Positions 7,422 to 15,436 of a stretch of DNA of 64,000 nt are shown here, in pieces; the stretch's first letter is position 1, and every line of letters begins with the position of its first letter. The position numbers were made by a program, and so were the translations under genes. The stretch spans positions 62,001-126,000 of the forward strand of contig NZ_JAJTTE010000017.1 in NCBI RefSeq assembly GCF_021343995.1, in the 5' to 3' direction. The DNA comes from Pseudonocardia terrae. GTDB lineage: Bacteria > Actinomycetota > Actinomycetes > Mycobacteriales > Pseudonocardiaceae. The notes below the pieces were generated by a model. That model worked only from the letters and a program-made list of their open reading frames with translations. It had not been told where the DNA came from and ran no database searches.

Positions 7422-8353
7422 GGGCCGGGCCGGCGTCGGGAACGGACCGGTACCACCACGAGGTGGTCCTGCACGGCGCCGACGAGGAGTTCCTGGCGGT
7501 GGTCGCGCCCTTCGTGCGGGAGGGCGTGGCGGCCGGCGAGCCCACGATCGTCGCGCTGGCCGAGCACGAGTCGGCCCTGCTGCGGCGCGCCCTGCCGCGT
7601 GGCGCCGGGGTGAGCTGGCTGTCCCGGGCCGAGCAGTACCGAACCCCCGCGTCGGCCATCCGGACGTACCGGGAGCAGTTCGCCGAGGCGTTCCGGGCCG
7701 GGGTGCCGCAGGTCCGCCTGGTCGGGAACGTGCCCCATCACGTCGCGGCGTGGAGCGGGTGGGTGCGCTACGAGGCGGCGGTCAACCAGGCCTTCGCCGC
7801 CCTCCCGGTCTGGTCGTTGTGTTCCTACGACACCCGGGTGACCCCGCGGGCGATCATCGACGACGTCGTCCGCACCCACCCCCACCTGGTCGGGCCGGAC
7901 GGCACGCGCCGGCCCAACCCGGGCTTCGTCGATCCCGAGGAGGTGCTGACCGAACGCATGCGAGCGCCGCTGCCCGCCGAGCCGGGGCCGGCCGTCCTCG
8001 TCCTCGACGACCCGAGCCCGGCCGCGGCCCGGCACGCCCTGCTCGGCACCGCGCCCCTGCTGGACCGCGACGAGCTGGAGGACCTGGTCCTGGCGCTGAG
8101 CGAGGTCGTGGACAACGCCTGGGTGCATGGCGTCCCGCCGGTGCGGGTCGCGCTGTGGACCGGCGAACGGACCGTGGTCACGGTGACCGACACGGGCCCC
8201 GGGCCGAGCGACCCCTACGCGGGGCTGCTGCCGGCCAAGGGCAGCGCAACGGCGGGACTGGGCCTCTGGATGGCCCACCAGCTGGACCGGGAGGTGACCC
8301 TGCACCGCGGGGCCGGGGGCTTCACGGTGCGGATGACCGCCGGGCCGTCCTGA
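7418..8353 (+). CDS. RsbA-type regulator: MEDS sensor plus anti-sigma HATPase
   Basis: The protein has 311 residues. A full MEDS domain (about 10-160) starts HHEVVLHGADEEFLAVVAPF and ends SLCSYDTRVTPRA. A GHKL ATPase of the anti-sigma/serine-kinase type follows, with N box LALSEVVDNAWVHG, G1 box VTDTGPGP and G2 GLGLWMAHQLDRE. It has no histidine phosphoacceptor box. Such proteins are annotated as RsbA-family anti-sigma regulators. The ATG at 7418 overlaps the upstream stop by 4 bp, so the MEDS-STAS and MEDS-HATPase proteins are made together and may be partners. Confidence 0.9.
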   Translation: MRAGPASGTDRYHHEVVLHGADEEFLAVVAPFVREGVAAGEPTIVALAEHESALLRRALPRGAGVSWLSRAEQYRTPASAIRTYREQFAEAFRAGVPQVRLVGNVPHHVAAWSGWVRYEAAVNQAFAALPVWSLCSYDTRVTPRAIIDDVVRTHPHLVGPDGTRRPNPGFVDPEEVLTERMRAPLPAEPGPAVLVLDDPSPAAARHALLGTAPLLDRDELEDLVLALSEVVDNAWVHGVPPVRVALWTGERTVVTVTDTGPGPSDPYAGLLPAKGSATAGLGLWMAHQLDREVTLHRGAGGFTVRMTAGPS

Positions 8354-8359
8354 GCCGGG

Positions 8360-8737
8360 TCAGGGCTGGACTGCGTTCGTGATCTTCGCCGCCACCTCCG
8401 GGGAGGCCTTGAACTGCTGCAGCACCTGCTGGATCTTCTGCGTCCCCTCGGCCCCGGCGGGGTAGGGCTTGTACTGCACCAGGATGTGGGCCCAGTTCTC
8501 CGGGTCGTCGACCCCGTTCGTGCGCAGGGCCGCGGCCAGGTCCTTCTCCGACGACGAGCTGATCGAGGTCTTGAGCGGTTGGTTGGGCGCCGCGGTCACG
8601 GTGTTGTCCACGCCCGGCTGGTCGCTGCCGCTGCGGGACCCGCCCACGCAGCCGGCCAGGGCGAGCGCGGCGACCCCGGCGAGAACGCCGGCCACGATCC
8701 GGCGCATCGGCGTCGCGGTCCTGCTGCTCGTGGTCAT
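8360..8737 (-). CDS. Small secreted lipoprotein
   Basis: The protein has 125 residues. It starts MTTSSRTATPMRRIVAG, followed by a hydrophobic segment ending in the lipobox LALAGC, so it should be cut and lipid-anchored at the cysteine near residue 28. The mature part is Ser/Asp-rich and then helical (EKDLAAALRTNGVDDPENWAHILVQY, QQVLQQFKASPEVAAKITNA). I do not recognise the family. The ATG at 8737 is supported by GGAGGAG. It ends 6 bp from the convergent RsbA-like gene. Confidence 0.8.
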   Translation of the reverse strand: MTTSSRTATPMRRIVAGVLAGVAALALAGCVGGSRSGSDQPGVDNTVTAAPNQPLKTSISSSSEKDLAAALRTNGVDDPENWAHILVQYKPYPAGAEGTQKIQQVLQQFKASPEVAAKITNAVQP

Positions 8738-8816
8738 TCGGGCACTCCTCCGGCGTCGGTGACGGCGGCGACGTACCCGGGAGCGCGCCGGGAACACCTC
8801 GTCCGGCGGTCGCGGG

Positions 8817-8990
8817 TCAGTCCTCGCCGTGCTCCCGGCCGTGCTCCTCACCGGGCTCCATCGGCATGCTCGGGGCGCCGGGGCGCGGCACCTCGGCCGG
8901 GTCGGAGTCCAGCGCCTCCGGGTCCTCCTGCTCGGGGAACGGGCGCACCGGGTCGTCCCCGGGCGTCCGGTCGTCGTGCGATTCGGTCAC
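8817..8990 (-). CDS. Small acidic hypothetical protein
   Basis: This is a 57-residue, Glu/Asp/Pro-rich and probably disordered protein (starts VTESHDDRTPGDDPVRPF, ends EEHGREHGED). The GTG at 8990 overlaps the stop of the upstream membrane protein and is preceded by GGAGG, which supports a real coupled gene. No domain or function can be named. Confidence 0.55.
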   Translation of the reverse strand: MTESHDDRTPGDDPVRPFPEQEDPEALDSDPAEVPRPGAPSMPMEPGEEHGREHGED

Positions 8991-9235
8991 GGATGCCTCC
9001 TTGCCCGCTCCTTGGCCTGCTTCCGGCGCGCCTCGCCCCACCAGATCGCGCCCGCGGTGCCCACGATCACGGCCCCGACCAGGAGCCCGAGGTTCAAGGA
9101 CAGCAGCCCCGCGACCGCGAGCGCCACGGCCACCACGAGGATCACGGCCGCGCCGGCGAGCTCGCCCCGGGGGTCGACCTTCCCGCTCCTGCCCGCGAGC
9201 GCCGCGATGGCCCGCCACTCGTCACCGTCCGGCAC
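8987..9235 (-). CDS. Small two-helix membrane protein
   Basis: The protein has 82 residues from a GTG at 9235 (VPDGDEWRAIAALAG). Two hydrophobic segments, LAGAAVILVVAVALAVAGLL and LGLLVGAVIVGTAGAIWW, are joined by a short loop and followed by a basic tail (EARRKQAKERARRHP). The topology suggests both ends in the cytoplasm. It is coupled to the acidic small gene downstream. The large multi-sensor protein diverges 208 bp away, so the two may share a control region. No family recognised. Confidence 0.65.
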   Translation of the reverse strand: MPDGDEWRAIAALAGRSGKVDPRGELAGAAVILVVAVALAVAGLLSLNLGLLVGAVIVGTAGAIWWGEARRKQAKERARRHP

Positions 9236-9442
9236 GGCGTCACCTGCTCCCTGACCTGCCTCGTCCGACCGGCGACTGGGGTCGACCGGCGAGGGCAGGT
9301 ACCCGTTCCGGGGCGTTCCATGCGTCCGGCCGCGAAACTTCGACCCGGCCCCGTCGGAGACGGGCGTGAGGCCTGCGCCGCGGTCGTCGGATCCGGTTAC
9401 GCTGCGACTCCGGAACGGATCGACGTCGGAACGGAGCAGTCG

Positions 9443-12400
9443 ATGACCCGCCCCGGCGAGACCCTGCGCCCGCAGGCCGCGCAGGAGAGCATCTTCGTGC
9501 GCGGCGGCGAGCTCGGCCGGATCATGGCGGGCTGGGACTGGGCCGCGACGTCGGTCGGCACGCCGGACACCTGGCCCTCGGCGCTGCGCAACGTCGTGCG
9601 GATCCTGCTCGGCTCCCGGTTCTCGATGTGGATGGGCTGGGGCCCCGAGCTCGCCTTCTTCTACAACGACGCCTACCAGCGGGACACGCTGCGGGCCAAG
9701 CACCCGTGGGCGATCGGGCGGCCCGCCCGCGAGGTGTGGGCCGAGATCTGGGAGGACATCGGCCCGCGCATCGTCTCCGTGCTGGAGACCGGCGAGGCGA
9801 CCTGGGACGAGGACCTGCTGCTGATCCTGGAGCGCTCCGGCTACCCGGAGGAGACCTACCACACGTTCTCCTACAGCCCGCTCGCCGACGACAGCGGGGA
9901 GATCCCGGGCTTCCTCTGCGTCGTCACCGAGAACACCGACCGGGTCCTCGGCGAGCGCCGGATGTCGACCCTGCGTGCGCTGTCCGCCGCCGTCACCACC
10001 GCACGCACCGAGCGTGCGGTGCTCGACGCCGCCTGCGACCTGCTCGGCACCAGCACCCGCGACCTGCCGTTCTCCCTCGTCTACCTGTTCGACGACGAGG
10101 GCGGGGCCCGGCTCGCGTGCGCGGCCGGGATCGAGGTCGGCGCCCCCGCGGCGCCGGAGCGGACCGGGCCGGACGGTCCGTGGCCGCTCCAGGAGGCGCG
10201 GGCGGGCCGCACCGCGGTGGTCGACGACCTCGGCGCGCGGTTCGCGAGGCTGCCCACCGGGGAGTGGGACCGGCCGCCGACCGAGGCCGTGGTCGTGCCG
10301 CTCGGGGCCGAGGACGTGACCGGCTTCGTGGTCGTGGGCCTCAACCCCTACCGCCGCTACGACGAGGGGTACCGCGGGTTCGTCGAGCTGCTGGTCGCGC
10401 AGATCGCCTCGGGCCTGCTCAACGCCCGCGCGTACGAGACCGAGCGGCACCGGGCCGAGGCGCTGGCCGAGCTCGACCGCGCGAAGACGGACTTCTTCTC
10501 CAACGTCAGCCACGAGTTCCGCACACCGCTCACGCTGATCATGGGGCCGGTCGAGGAGCTGCGGGCGACGGACGGGATCGGCCCGGAGCGGCTGCGCACC
10601 GAGCTCGACGTGATCCACCGCAACGGGCTGCGGCTGGGCAGGCTGGTGAACAGCCTGCTCGACTACTCGCGGCTGCAGGCCGGCCGGATCGAGGCCCGCT
10701 TCGAGCCGCTGGACCTCGCGGTGTTCACCGCCGAGCTGGCCGGGGCGTTCCGCTCCGCGATCGAGCACGCCGGGCTCGAGCTCGTGATCGACTGCCCGCC
10801 GCTGTCCCGGCCGGTGCACGTCGACCGGGACAGCTGGGAGAAGGTCGTCCTCAACCTGCTGTCGAACGCGCTGAAGTTCACGTTCGAGGGCGTGATCACG
10901 GTCCGGCTGCGGGAGGTCGACGGCGCCGCCGAGCTCACCGTGACGGACACGGGCGTCGGCATCCCGGCGGCCGAGATGGCCCGGCTGTTCGAGCGCTTCC
11001 ACCGGATCACCGGCACGCGGTCGCGGTCCGCCGAGGGCAGCGGGATCGGGCTGGCGATGGTGCGGGAGCTGGCCGCGCTGCACGGCGGCACGGTCGGCGC
11101 GGAGAGCACCCCCGACGTCGGCACCACGTTCACCGTCACCGTTCCGCTCGGCACGGCACACCTGCCCGTGGAGCGGGTGGCGGCGCCCGAGGAATCGCAG
11201 CACATTTCGTGGCCCGCCTCGTCGTCCGTCGAGCCGTTCGTCGCCGAGGCCCTGCGCTGGCTGCCGAACGACACCGAGGAGCCGGTCGACGGCTCGGTGC
11301 CGGCCCCGACCGTGGTGGGCGGCCGGGTGCTCGTCGCCGACGACAACGCCGACATGCGGGACTACCTGCACCGGCTGCTCGCGTCGCGGTACGCGGTGGA
11401 GGTCGTGGCGGACGGCCGGGCCGCGCTCGAGGCGGTGCTCGCGGACCCGCCGGACCTCGTCGTGTCCGACGTGATGATGCCCGAGCTCGACGGGATGGCC
11501 CTGCTCCACGCGTTGCGCGCCGACCCGCGCACCGCGCGCGTCCCGGTGCTGCTGCTGTCGGCGCGGGCGGGGCAGGAGGCTGCCGTCGAGGGGCTCGCGT
11601 TCGGCGCCGACGACTACCTGACCAAACCCTTCGCGGCCCGCGAGCTGCTCGCCCGCGTCGACGGGCACCTGCGGCTCGGCCGGGCGCGTGCCGATGCGGA
11701 GCGCCGCTTCCGGGCGCTCGCGGACGCCACACCGGCCCTGATCTGGGCGGACGGCGCCGACGGAGGCCGGCTCTTCGTCAACAAGGCCTGGCGGGAGTAC
11801 ACCGGCGGCGGCGACGTGGACCTCGGCACCGGCTGGCGCGCCCGGATCCACCCCGACGACCTGGCCGGCTACGACGAACGCCGCGCCGCCGCGGCGGGCG
11901 GCGTGTTCGAGGTCGAGTACCGGCTGCGCCGCGCCGACGGCAGCTACCGCTGGGTGCTCGACCGGGGCGCCCCGCTGAACCCGGCGGCGGAGGAGCGCGG
12001 GTACGTCGGCGGCTGCCTCGACATCGACGACCGGTACCGGGAGCAGGAGCGCCAGCGCGTCCTCGGTGTGCTGGGCGGCGCCCTGGAGCGGGAAGCCACG
12101 GTCGCCGGCCGACGGCGGGTGCTCGCCCGGGTGCTGGTCGACGAGGGGGTCGCCGACCTGGTCCGGCTGATCGTCGTCGACGAGACGGGCGTTCCCCGGG
12201 TGGTCGCGCTCGCGGCACGGGACGCGGCGCACGAGGCCGACCTCGCCCGGCTCGACGCCGCCTCCCCGTGGGCCGACGAGGTGCTCGCCGACGGCCGCCC
12301 CGCCACCGCGTCCGTCGACGAGAGCTACATCGTGGGTGCCTCGGCCGACCCGGAGCAGCAGGACGTGCGGCGCCGGCTCGACCTGCGGAGCGTCTCGCTC

Positions 12401-15034
12401 GTCCCGCTGGCGGCCCGCGGCCGGGTCGGCGGGGTGCTGGCGACCGCGCGCACGGGGGCCTCGGCGCCGCAGGACGCGCTGGACCTGGCCCTGCTGGAGG
12501 AGATCGGGCGGCGCGCGGCCACCGCGATCGACAACGCGCAGCTGTTCGAGAGCGAGCAGGACACCAGCCACCGGCTGACGCTGCTGCAGGAGGCGACCGC
12601 CGCGCTGTCGGCCGCGGCGACCCCTGGCCGCGTGGCGCAGACGGCGGTCGCGCAGTTCGCGCAGCTGCTCAAGACGTCGTCGGTGGCGCTGTGGGAGATC
12701 CGCGGCTCGGGCACGCTGGAGCTGCTGCACTCCGTCGGGTGGCCGCCCGCGGTACAGCGGGACTGGGCGAGCGTGCCCGAGGAGGCGAACGCGCCCGTCA
12801 CCGACGCGGTGCGTCGCGGGACGCCCGTGTGGGTGGAGGCCGCCGAGGACTGGGACCGCGACTACCCGCACCTGCACCGGCTCATCCGCGAGGAGTACGG
12901 CTACTCGGGCGCGGCGGTCGTCCCGTTGCTGGTGGCGGGGCGCTGCATCGGCGTCGTGGCGCTCGGGTTCGTCGAGCCGCGGCGGCTGGCGGCGACCGAG
13001 CGGGCGGCCGCGGTCTCGCTCGCCGAGCAGAGCGCGCTGGCACTGCAGCGGGCCGAGCTGCTCGCCGCCGAGAGCGACGCGCGGCTGGCCGCCGAGAAGT
13101 TCAGCCGGGTCGTCTCGGCGCTGTCCGGCTCGGCGCGGCCGGCCGAGGTCGCGGAGGTGATCCTGGGCCACGCCGAGGAGATCGGGGCGTCGTCCGCCGT
13201 CGTCGCGGTGCGTCGCGGCGACCAGCTTGAGGTGCTCGCCGCCTTCCCGCCCAACCCGGTCCGCTGGCTGGCCGCGGACGTCCCCCGGCCGCTGGCCTAC
13301 GCCGCCCGCACGGGCGAGCCGGTGTGGGTCGGGACCCGGTCCTCGCACGCCTGGTCGGACCGTCGGCTCGACGAGGGCGGCGGCGAGCTGCCGGACCAGG
13401 TCGCCGTGCCGCTCTCGCTCGGCGGGACCCCGCTCGGCGTGCTCGGCCTGCGGTTCCCCGACGGCGGCCCGGAGCTCTCCGACGAGGCCCGCGCCGCGCT
13501 GCTGACCGTGGCCGAGCAGTGCGCGCAGGCGCTCGACCGGGCCCGGCTGCACGAGGCCGAGCACGAGATCGCGGCCGTCCTGCAGCGCAGCCTGCTGCCG
13601 CCGGAGCCGCGGCCCTTCGCCCGGCTCCGCACCGCGACCCGGTACCGGCCCGGCGCGGCCGGGGTCCAGGCCGGCGGCGACTGGTACGACGTCTTCGCCG
13701 TCGACGACGACCGGATCGCCCTGTCCGTCGGCGACGTCGTCGGGCAGGGGCCGGCCGCCGCCGCGGTGATGGGACAGCTGCGGGTGGCGCTCTCCGGCGC
13801 CCTCCGCCAGGGACACTCGCCGGCCGCCGCGCTCGAGATCCTCGACGCCCACGTCTCCTGGATCCCCGGCGCCCGCGCGTCGACCGCGGCCTGCATGCTG
13901 CTCGACCGCGCCTCCGGCACGCTCCGCTGGGCCCGGGCCGGGCACCTGCCGCCGCTGCTGGTCGATCGGGAGGGCGCGCGGTACCTCGACGACACCCTCG
14001 GCCCGGTGCTCGGGCTGCCCGGCCGTTCGCCGTTCACCGAGGGCGGGACGACCATCCGCCCGGGCACGACGCTGCTGCTCTACACGGACGGGCTGGTCGA
14101 ACGGCGCGGCGAGGTGGTCGACGACGGCCTGGCACGGTTGGCGGAGGCGGCCGCGCGCCGGGCGGGCGAGAGCCCCGACGAGCTGGTGGACCACGTGCTG
14201 GCGGAGGTCGTCGAGCGGCACGGGCACGCGGACGACATCGCGGTCGTCGCGGTGCGGCTGCTGCCCGCCCCGCTGGAGGCCCGCTACCCCGCGGCACCCC
14301 AGGTGCTGCGCGGGATGCGCGGCGACGTCCGGAGCTGGGCCGAGGAGGCGGCGCTGCCGAAGCTCCAGCTGGAGGACCTGCAGCTCGCCCTCGGCGAGGC
14401 CGCCGCCAACGCCGTCGACCATGCCTACCGGAGCAGCGCACCCGAGGGCAGCGAGGGCTTCGACATCGCGCTGGACCTCGAGGCGGACGGCGGGATCCGG
14501 GTCGCGGTGCGCGACCACGGCCACTGGCGGCCGGAGCCGGCCGACAAGGGCTTCCGCGGGCGCGGCCTCGACCTCATCCGGGCGCTCGCCGACGACGTCG
14601 AGATCGGCCGGACGGAGGAGGGCACGCTGGTGACGTTCCGGCTGCCGCCGGCCGAGCGGACCTCCGAACCCGTGCCGGTGGCGCCGTCGGCCGCGGCCCC
14701 GGCCGCCCACGCCCCGGCGGGGGTGACGGTCCGCCGGGACGGGACCGGGCTGGTGCTCGCCCTGCACGGCGACCTCGACCTCGACGGGATCGGCCACGTC
14801 CGCGAGCCGCTCGAGGCCGCCCTCGCCCCGTCCGGCCCCGCCGAGGCGGTGGTTCTCGACCTCACCGGCGTCGGGTACCTGCCCAGCGCGGGCATCGGCA
14901 TGCTCGTCGACCTCGCCGCCGACGTCCGCGCCCGCGGCCTGCTGCTCCGGGTCGAGCGGCCGGGGACGGGGCCGGTGGCCCGGGTCCTCGCCCTGACCGG
15001 GCTCGACGGCGACGCGCCGCTGGGCGGCGCCTGA
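9443..15034 (+). CDS. 1863-residue fusion: hybrid histidine kinase, receiver, PAS/GAF sensors, PP2C phosphatase, anti-sigma HATPase and STAS
   Basis: Domain order by approximate residue: PAS-like sensor (20-165), GAF (175-335), HisKA with phospho-His at H357 (VSHEFRTPL), HATPase_c (440-570, N box LNLLSNALKF, GSGIGLAMVRELAALHGG), and a receiver (630-745) with acceptor D676 (VSDVMMPE) and K728. A second PAS (753-880) and three GAF modules (about 890-1360) follow. Next come a PP2C/SpoIIE phosphatase (1379-1610, metal-site GGDWYD with D1413), an anti-sigma HATPase (1620-1735, LALGEAAANAVDHAY) and a C-terminal STAS domain (1760-1863) with candidate phospho-Ser S1815 (LPSAGIG). All catalytic motifs look intact. 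The C-terminal half resembles the Rv1364c-type PP2C-HATPase-STAS fusion, here preceded by a complete hybrid kinase. No transmembrane segments are seen. The ATG at 9443 has GGAG upstream. It would link sensing to a sigma-factor partner switch. Confidence 0.95.
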   Translation: MTRPGETLRPQAAQESIFVRGGELGRIMAGWDWAATSVGTPDTWPSALRNVVRILLGSRFSMWMGWGPELAFFYNDAYQRDTLRAKHPWAIGRPAREVWAEIWEDIGPRIVSVLETGEATWDEDLLLILERSGYPEETYHTFSYSPLADDSGEIPGFLCVVTENTDRVLGERRMSTLRALSAAVTTARTERAVLDAACDLLGTSTRDLPFSLVYLFDDEGGARLACAAGIEVGAPAAPERTGPDGPWPLQEARAGRTAVVDDLGARFARLPTGEWDRPPTEAVVVPLGAEDVTGFVVVGLNPYRRYDEGYRGFVELLVAQIASGLLNARAYETERHRAEALAELDRAKTDFFSNVSHEFRTPLTLIMGPVEELRATDGIGPERLRTELDVIHRNGLRLGRLVNSLLDYSRLQAGRIEARFEPLDLAVFTAELAGAFRSAIEHAGLELVIDCPPLSRPVHVDRDSWEKVVLNLLSNALKFTFEGVITVRLREVDGAAELTVTDTGVGIPAAEMARLFERFHRITGTRSRSAEGSGIGLAMVRELAALHGGTVGAESTPDVGTTFTVTVPLGTAHLPVERVAAPEESQHISWPASSSVEPFVAEALRWLPNDTEEPVDGSVPAPTVVGGRVLVADDNADMRDYLHRLLASRYAVEVVADGRAALEAVLADPPDLVVSDVMMPELDGMALLHALRADPRTARVPVLLLSARAGQEAAVEGLAFGADDYLTKPFAARELLARVDGHLRLGRARADAERRFRALADATPALIWADGADGGRLFVNKAWREYTGGGDVDLGTGWRARIHPDDLAGYDERRAAAAGGVFEVEYRLRRADGSYRWVLDRGAPLNPAAEERGYVGGCLDIDDRYREQERQRVLGVLGGALEREATVAGRRRVLARVLVDEGVADLVRLIVVDETGVPRVVALAARDAAHEADLARLDAASPWADEVLADGRPATASVDESYIVGASADPEQQDVRRRLDLRSVSLVPLAARGRVGGVLATARTGASAPQDALDLALLEEIGRRAATAIDNAQLFESEQDTSHRLTLLQEATAALSAAATPGRVAQTAVAQFAQLLKTSSVALWEIRGSGTLELLHSVGWPPAVQRDWASVPEEANAPVTDAVRRGTPVWVEAAEDWDRDYPHLHRLIREEYGYSGAAVVPLLVAGRCIGVVALGFVEPRRLAATERAAAVSLAEQSALALQRAELLAAESDARLAAEKFSRVVSALSGSARPAEVAEVILGHAEEIGASSAVVAVRRGDQLEVLAAFPPNPVRWLAADVPRPLAYAARTGEPVWVGTRSSHAWSDRRLDEGGGELPDQVAVPLSLGGTPLGVLGLRFPDGGPELSDEARAALLTVAEQCAQALDRARLHEAEHEIAAVLQRSLLPPEPRPFARLRTATRYRPGAAGVQAGGDWYDVFAVDDDRIALSVGDVVGQGPAAAAVMGQLRVALSGALRQGHSPAAALEILDAHVSWIPGARASTAACMLLDRASGTLRWARAGHLPPLLVDREGARYLDDTLGPVLGLPGRSPFTEGGTTIRPGTTLLLYTDGLVERRGEVVDDGLARLAEAAARRAGESPDELVDHVLAEVVERHGHADDIAVVAVRLLPAPLEARYPAAPQVLRGMRGDVRSWAEEAALPKLQLEDLQLALGEAAANAVDHAYRSSAPEGSEGFDIALDLEADGGIRVAVRDHGHWRPEPADKGFRGRGLDLIRALADDVEIGRTEEGTLVTFRLPPAERTSEPVPVAPSAAAPAAHAPAGVTVRRDGTGLVLALHGDLDLDGIGHVREPLEAALAPSGPAEAVVLDLTGVGYLPSAGIGMLVDLAADVRARGLLLRVERPGTGPVARVLALTGLDGDAPLGGA

Positions 15035-15158
15035 GCCCGGGATGGGGAGCCGTGGGCGCGGGATAGGTGGTTCCGCCGACGCGGCGCACCAGCCGGCGTC
15101 CCTACCGTTTCTCCTGGTCGGCGGGGCGGTCCCGCCGCCGAGGACGAGGAGACACGAC

Positions 15159-15434
15159 ATGCCCACCTTCCTGATCGAGCGCACCGTCCCCGGCGCGGCC
15201 GGGCTCACCCCCGAGCAGCTCCGCGAGATCGCCTGCACCTCCAACTGCGTGGTGGAGGGCCTCGGGGTGGCCTACACCTGGCACCGCAGCTACGTGGCCG
15301 GCGACAAGATCTACTGCCTGCACGAGACCGACGACCCCGAGACCGTTCGCGAGCACGCCCGCCGCGGTGGCTTCCCCGCCGACCTGGTCGTCGAGGTGGC
15401 GTCCGAGTTCGGGCCGCACACCGCCGACACCTGA
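15159..15434 (+). CDS. DUF4242 family protein
   Basis: The protein has 91 residues, beginning MPTFLIERTVPGAAGLTPEQL and carrying the segment GVAYTWHRSYVAGDKIYCLHE, which matches the DUF4242 (nickel-binding-like ferredoxin fold) family. It has two cysteines in TSNC and IYCL. The function of the family is unknown. The ATG at 15159 follows GAGGAG. It ends two bases from the convergent LuxR regulator. Confidence 0.88.
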   Translation: MPTFLIERTVPGAAGLTPEQLREIACTSNCVVEGLGVAYTWHRSYVAGDKIYCLHETDDPETVREHARRGGFPADLVVEVASEFGPHTADT

Positions 15435-15436
15435 CA

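Noticed and set aside
8987..15244. A 2085-codon open frame on the reverse strand opposite the giant kinase gene
   Set aside because: It is a GC-driven shadow: the sequence is Arg/Gly/Pro/Ala/Val-rich without domains, while the forward frame has intact kinase, receiver, phosphatase and STAS motifs. Only its last 82 codons (8987-9235) are a real small gene.
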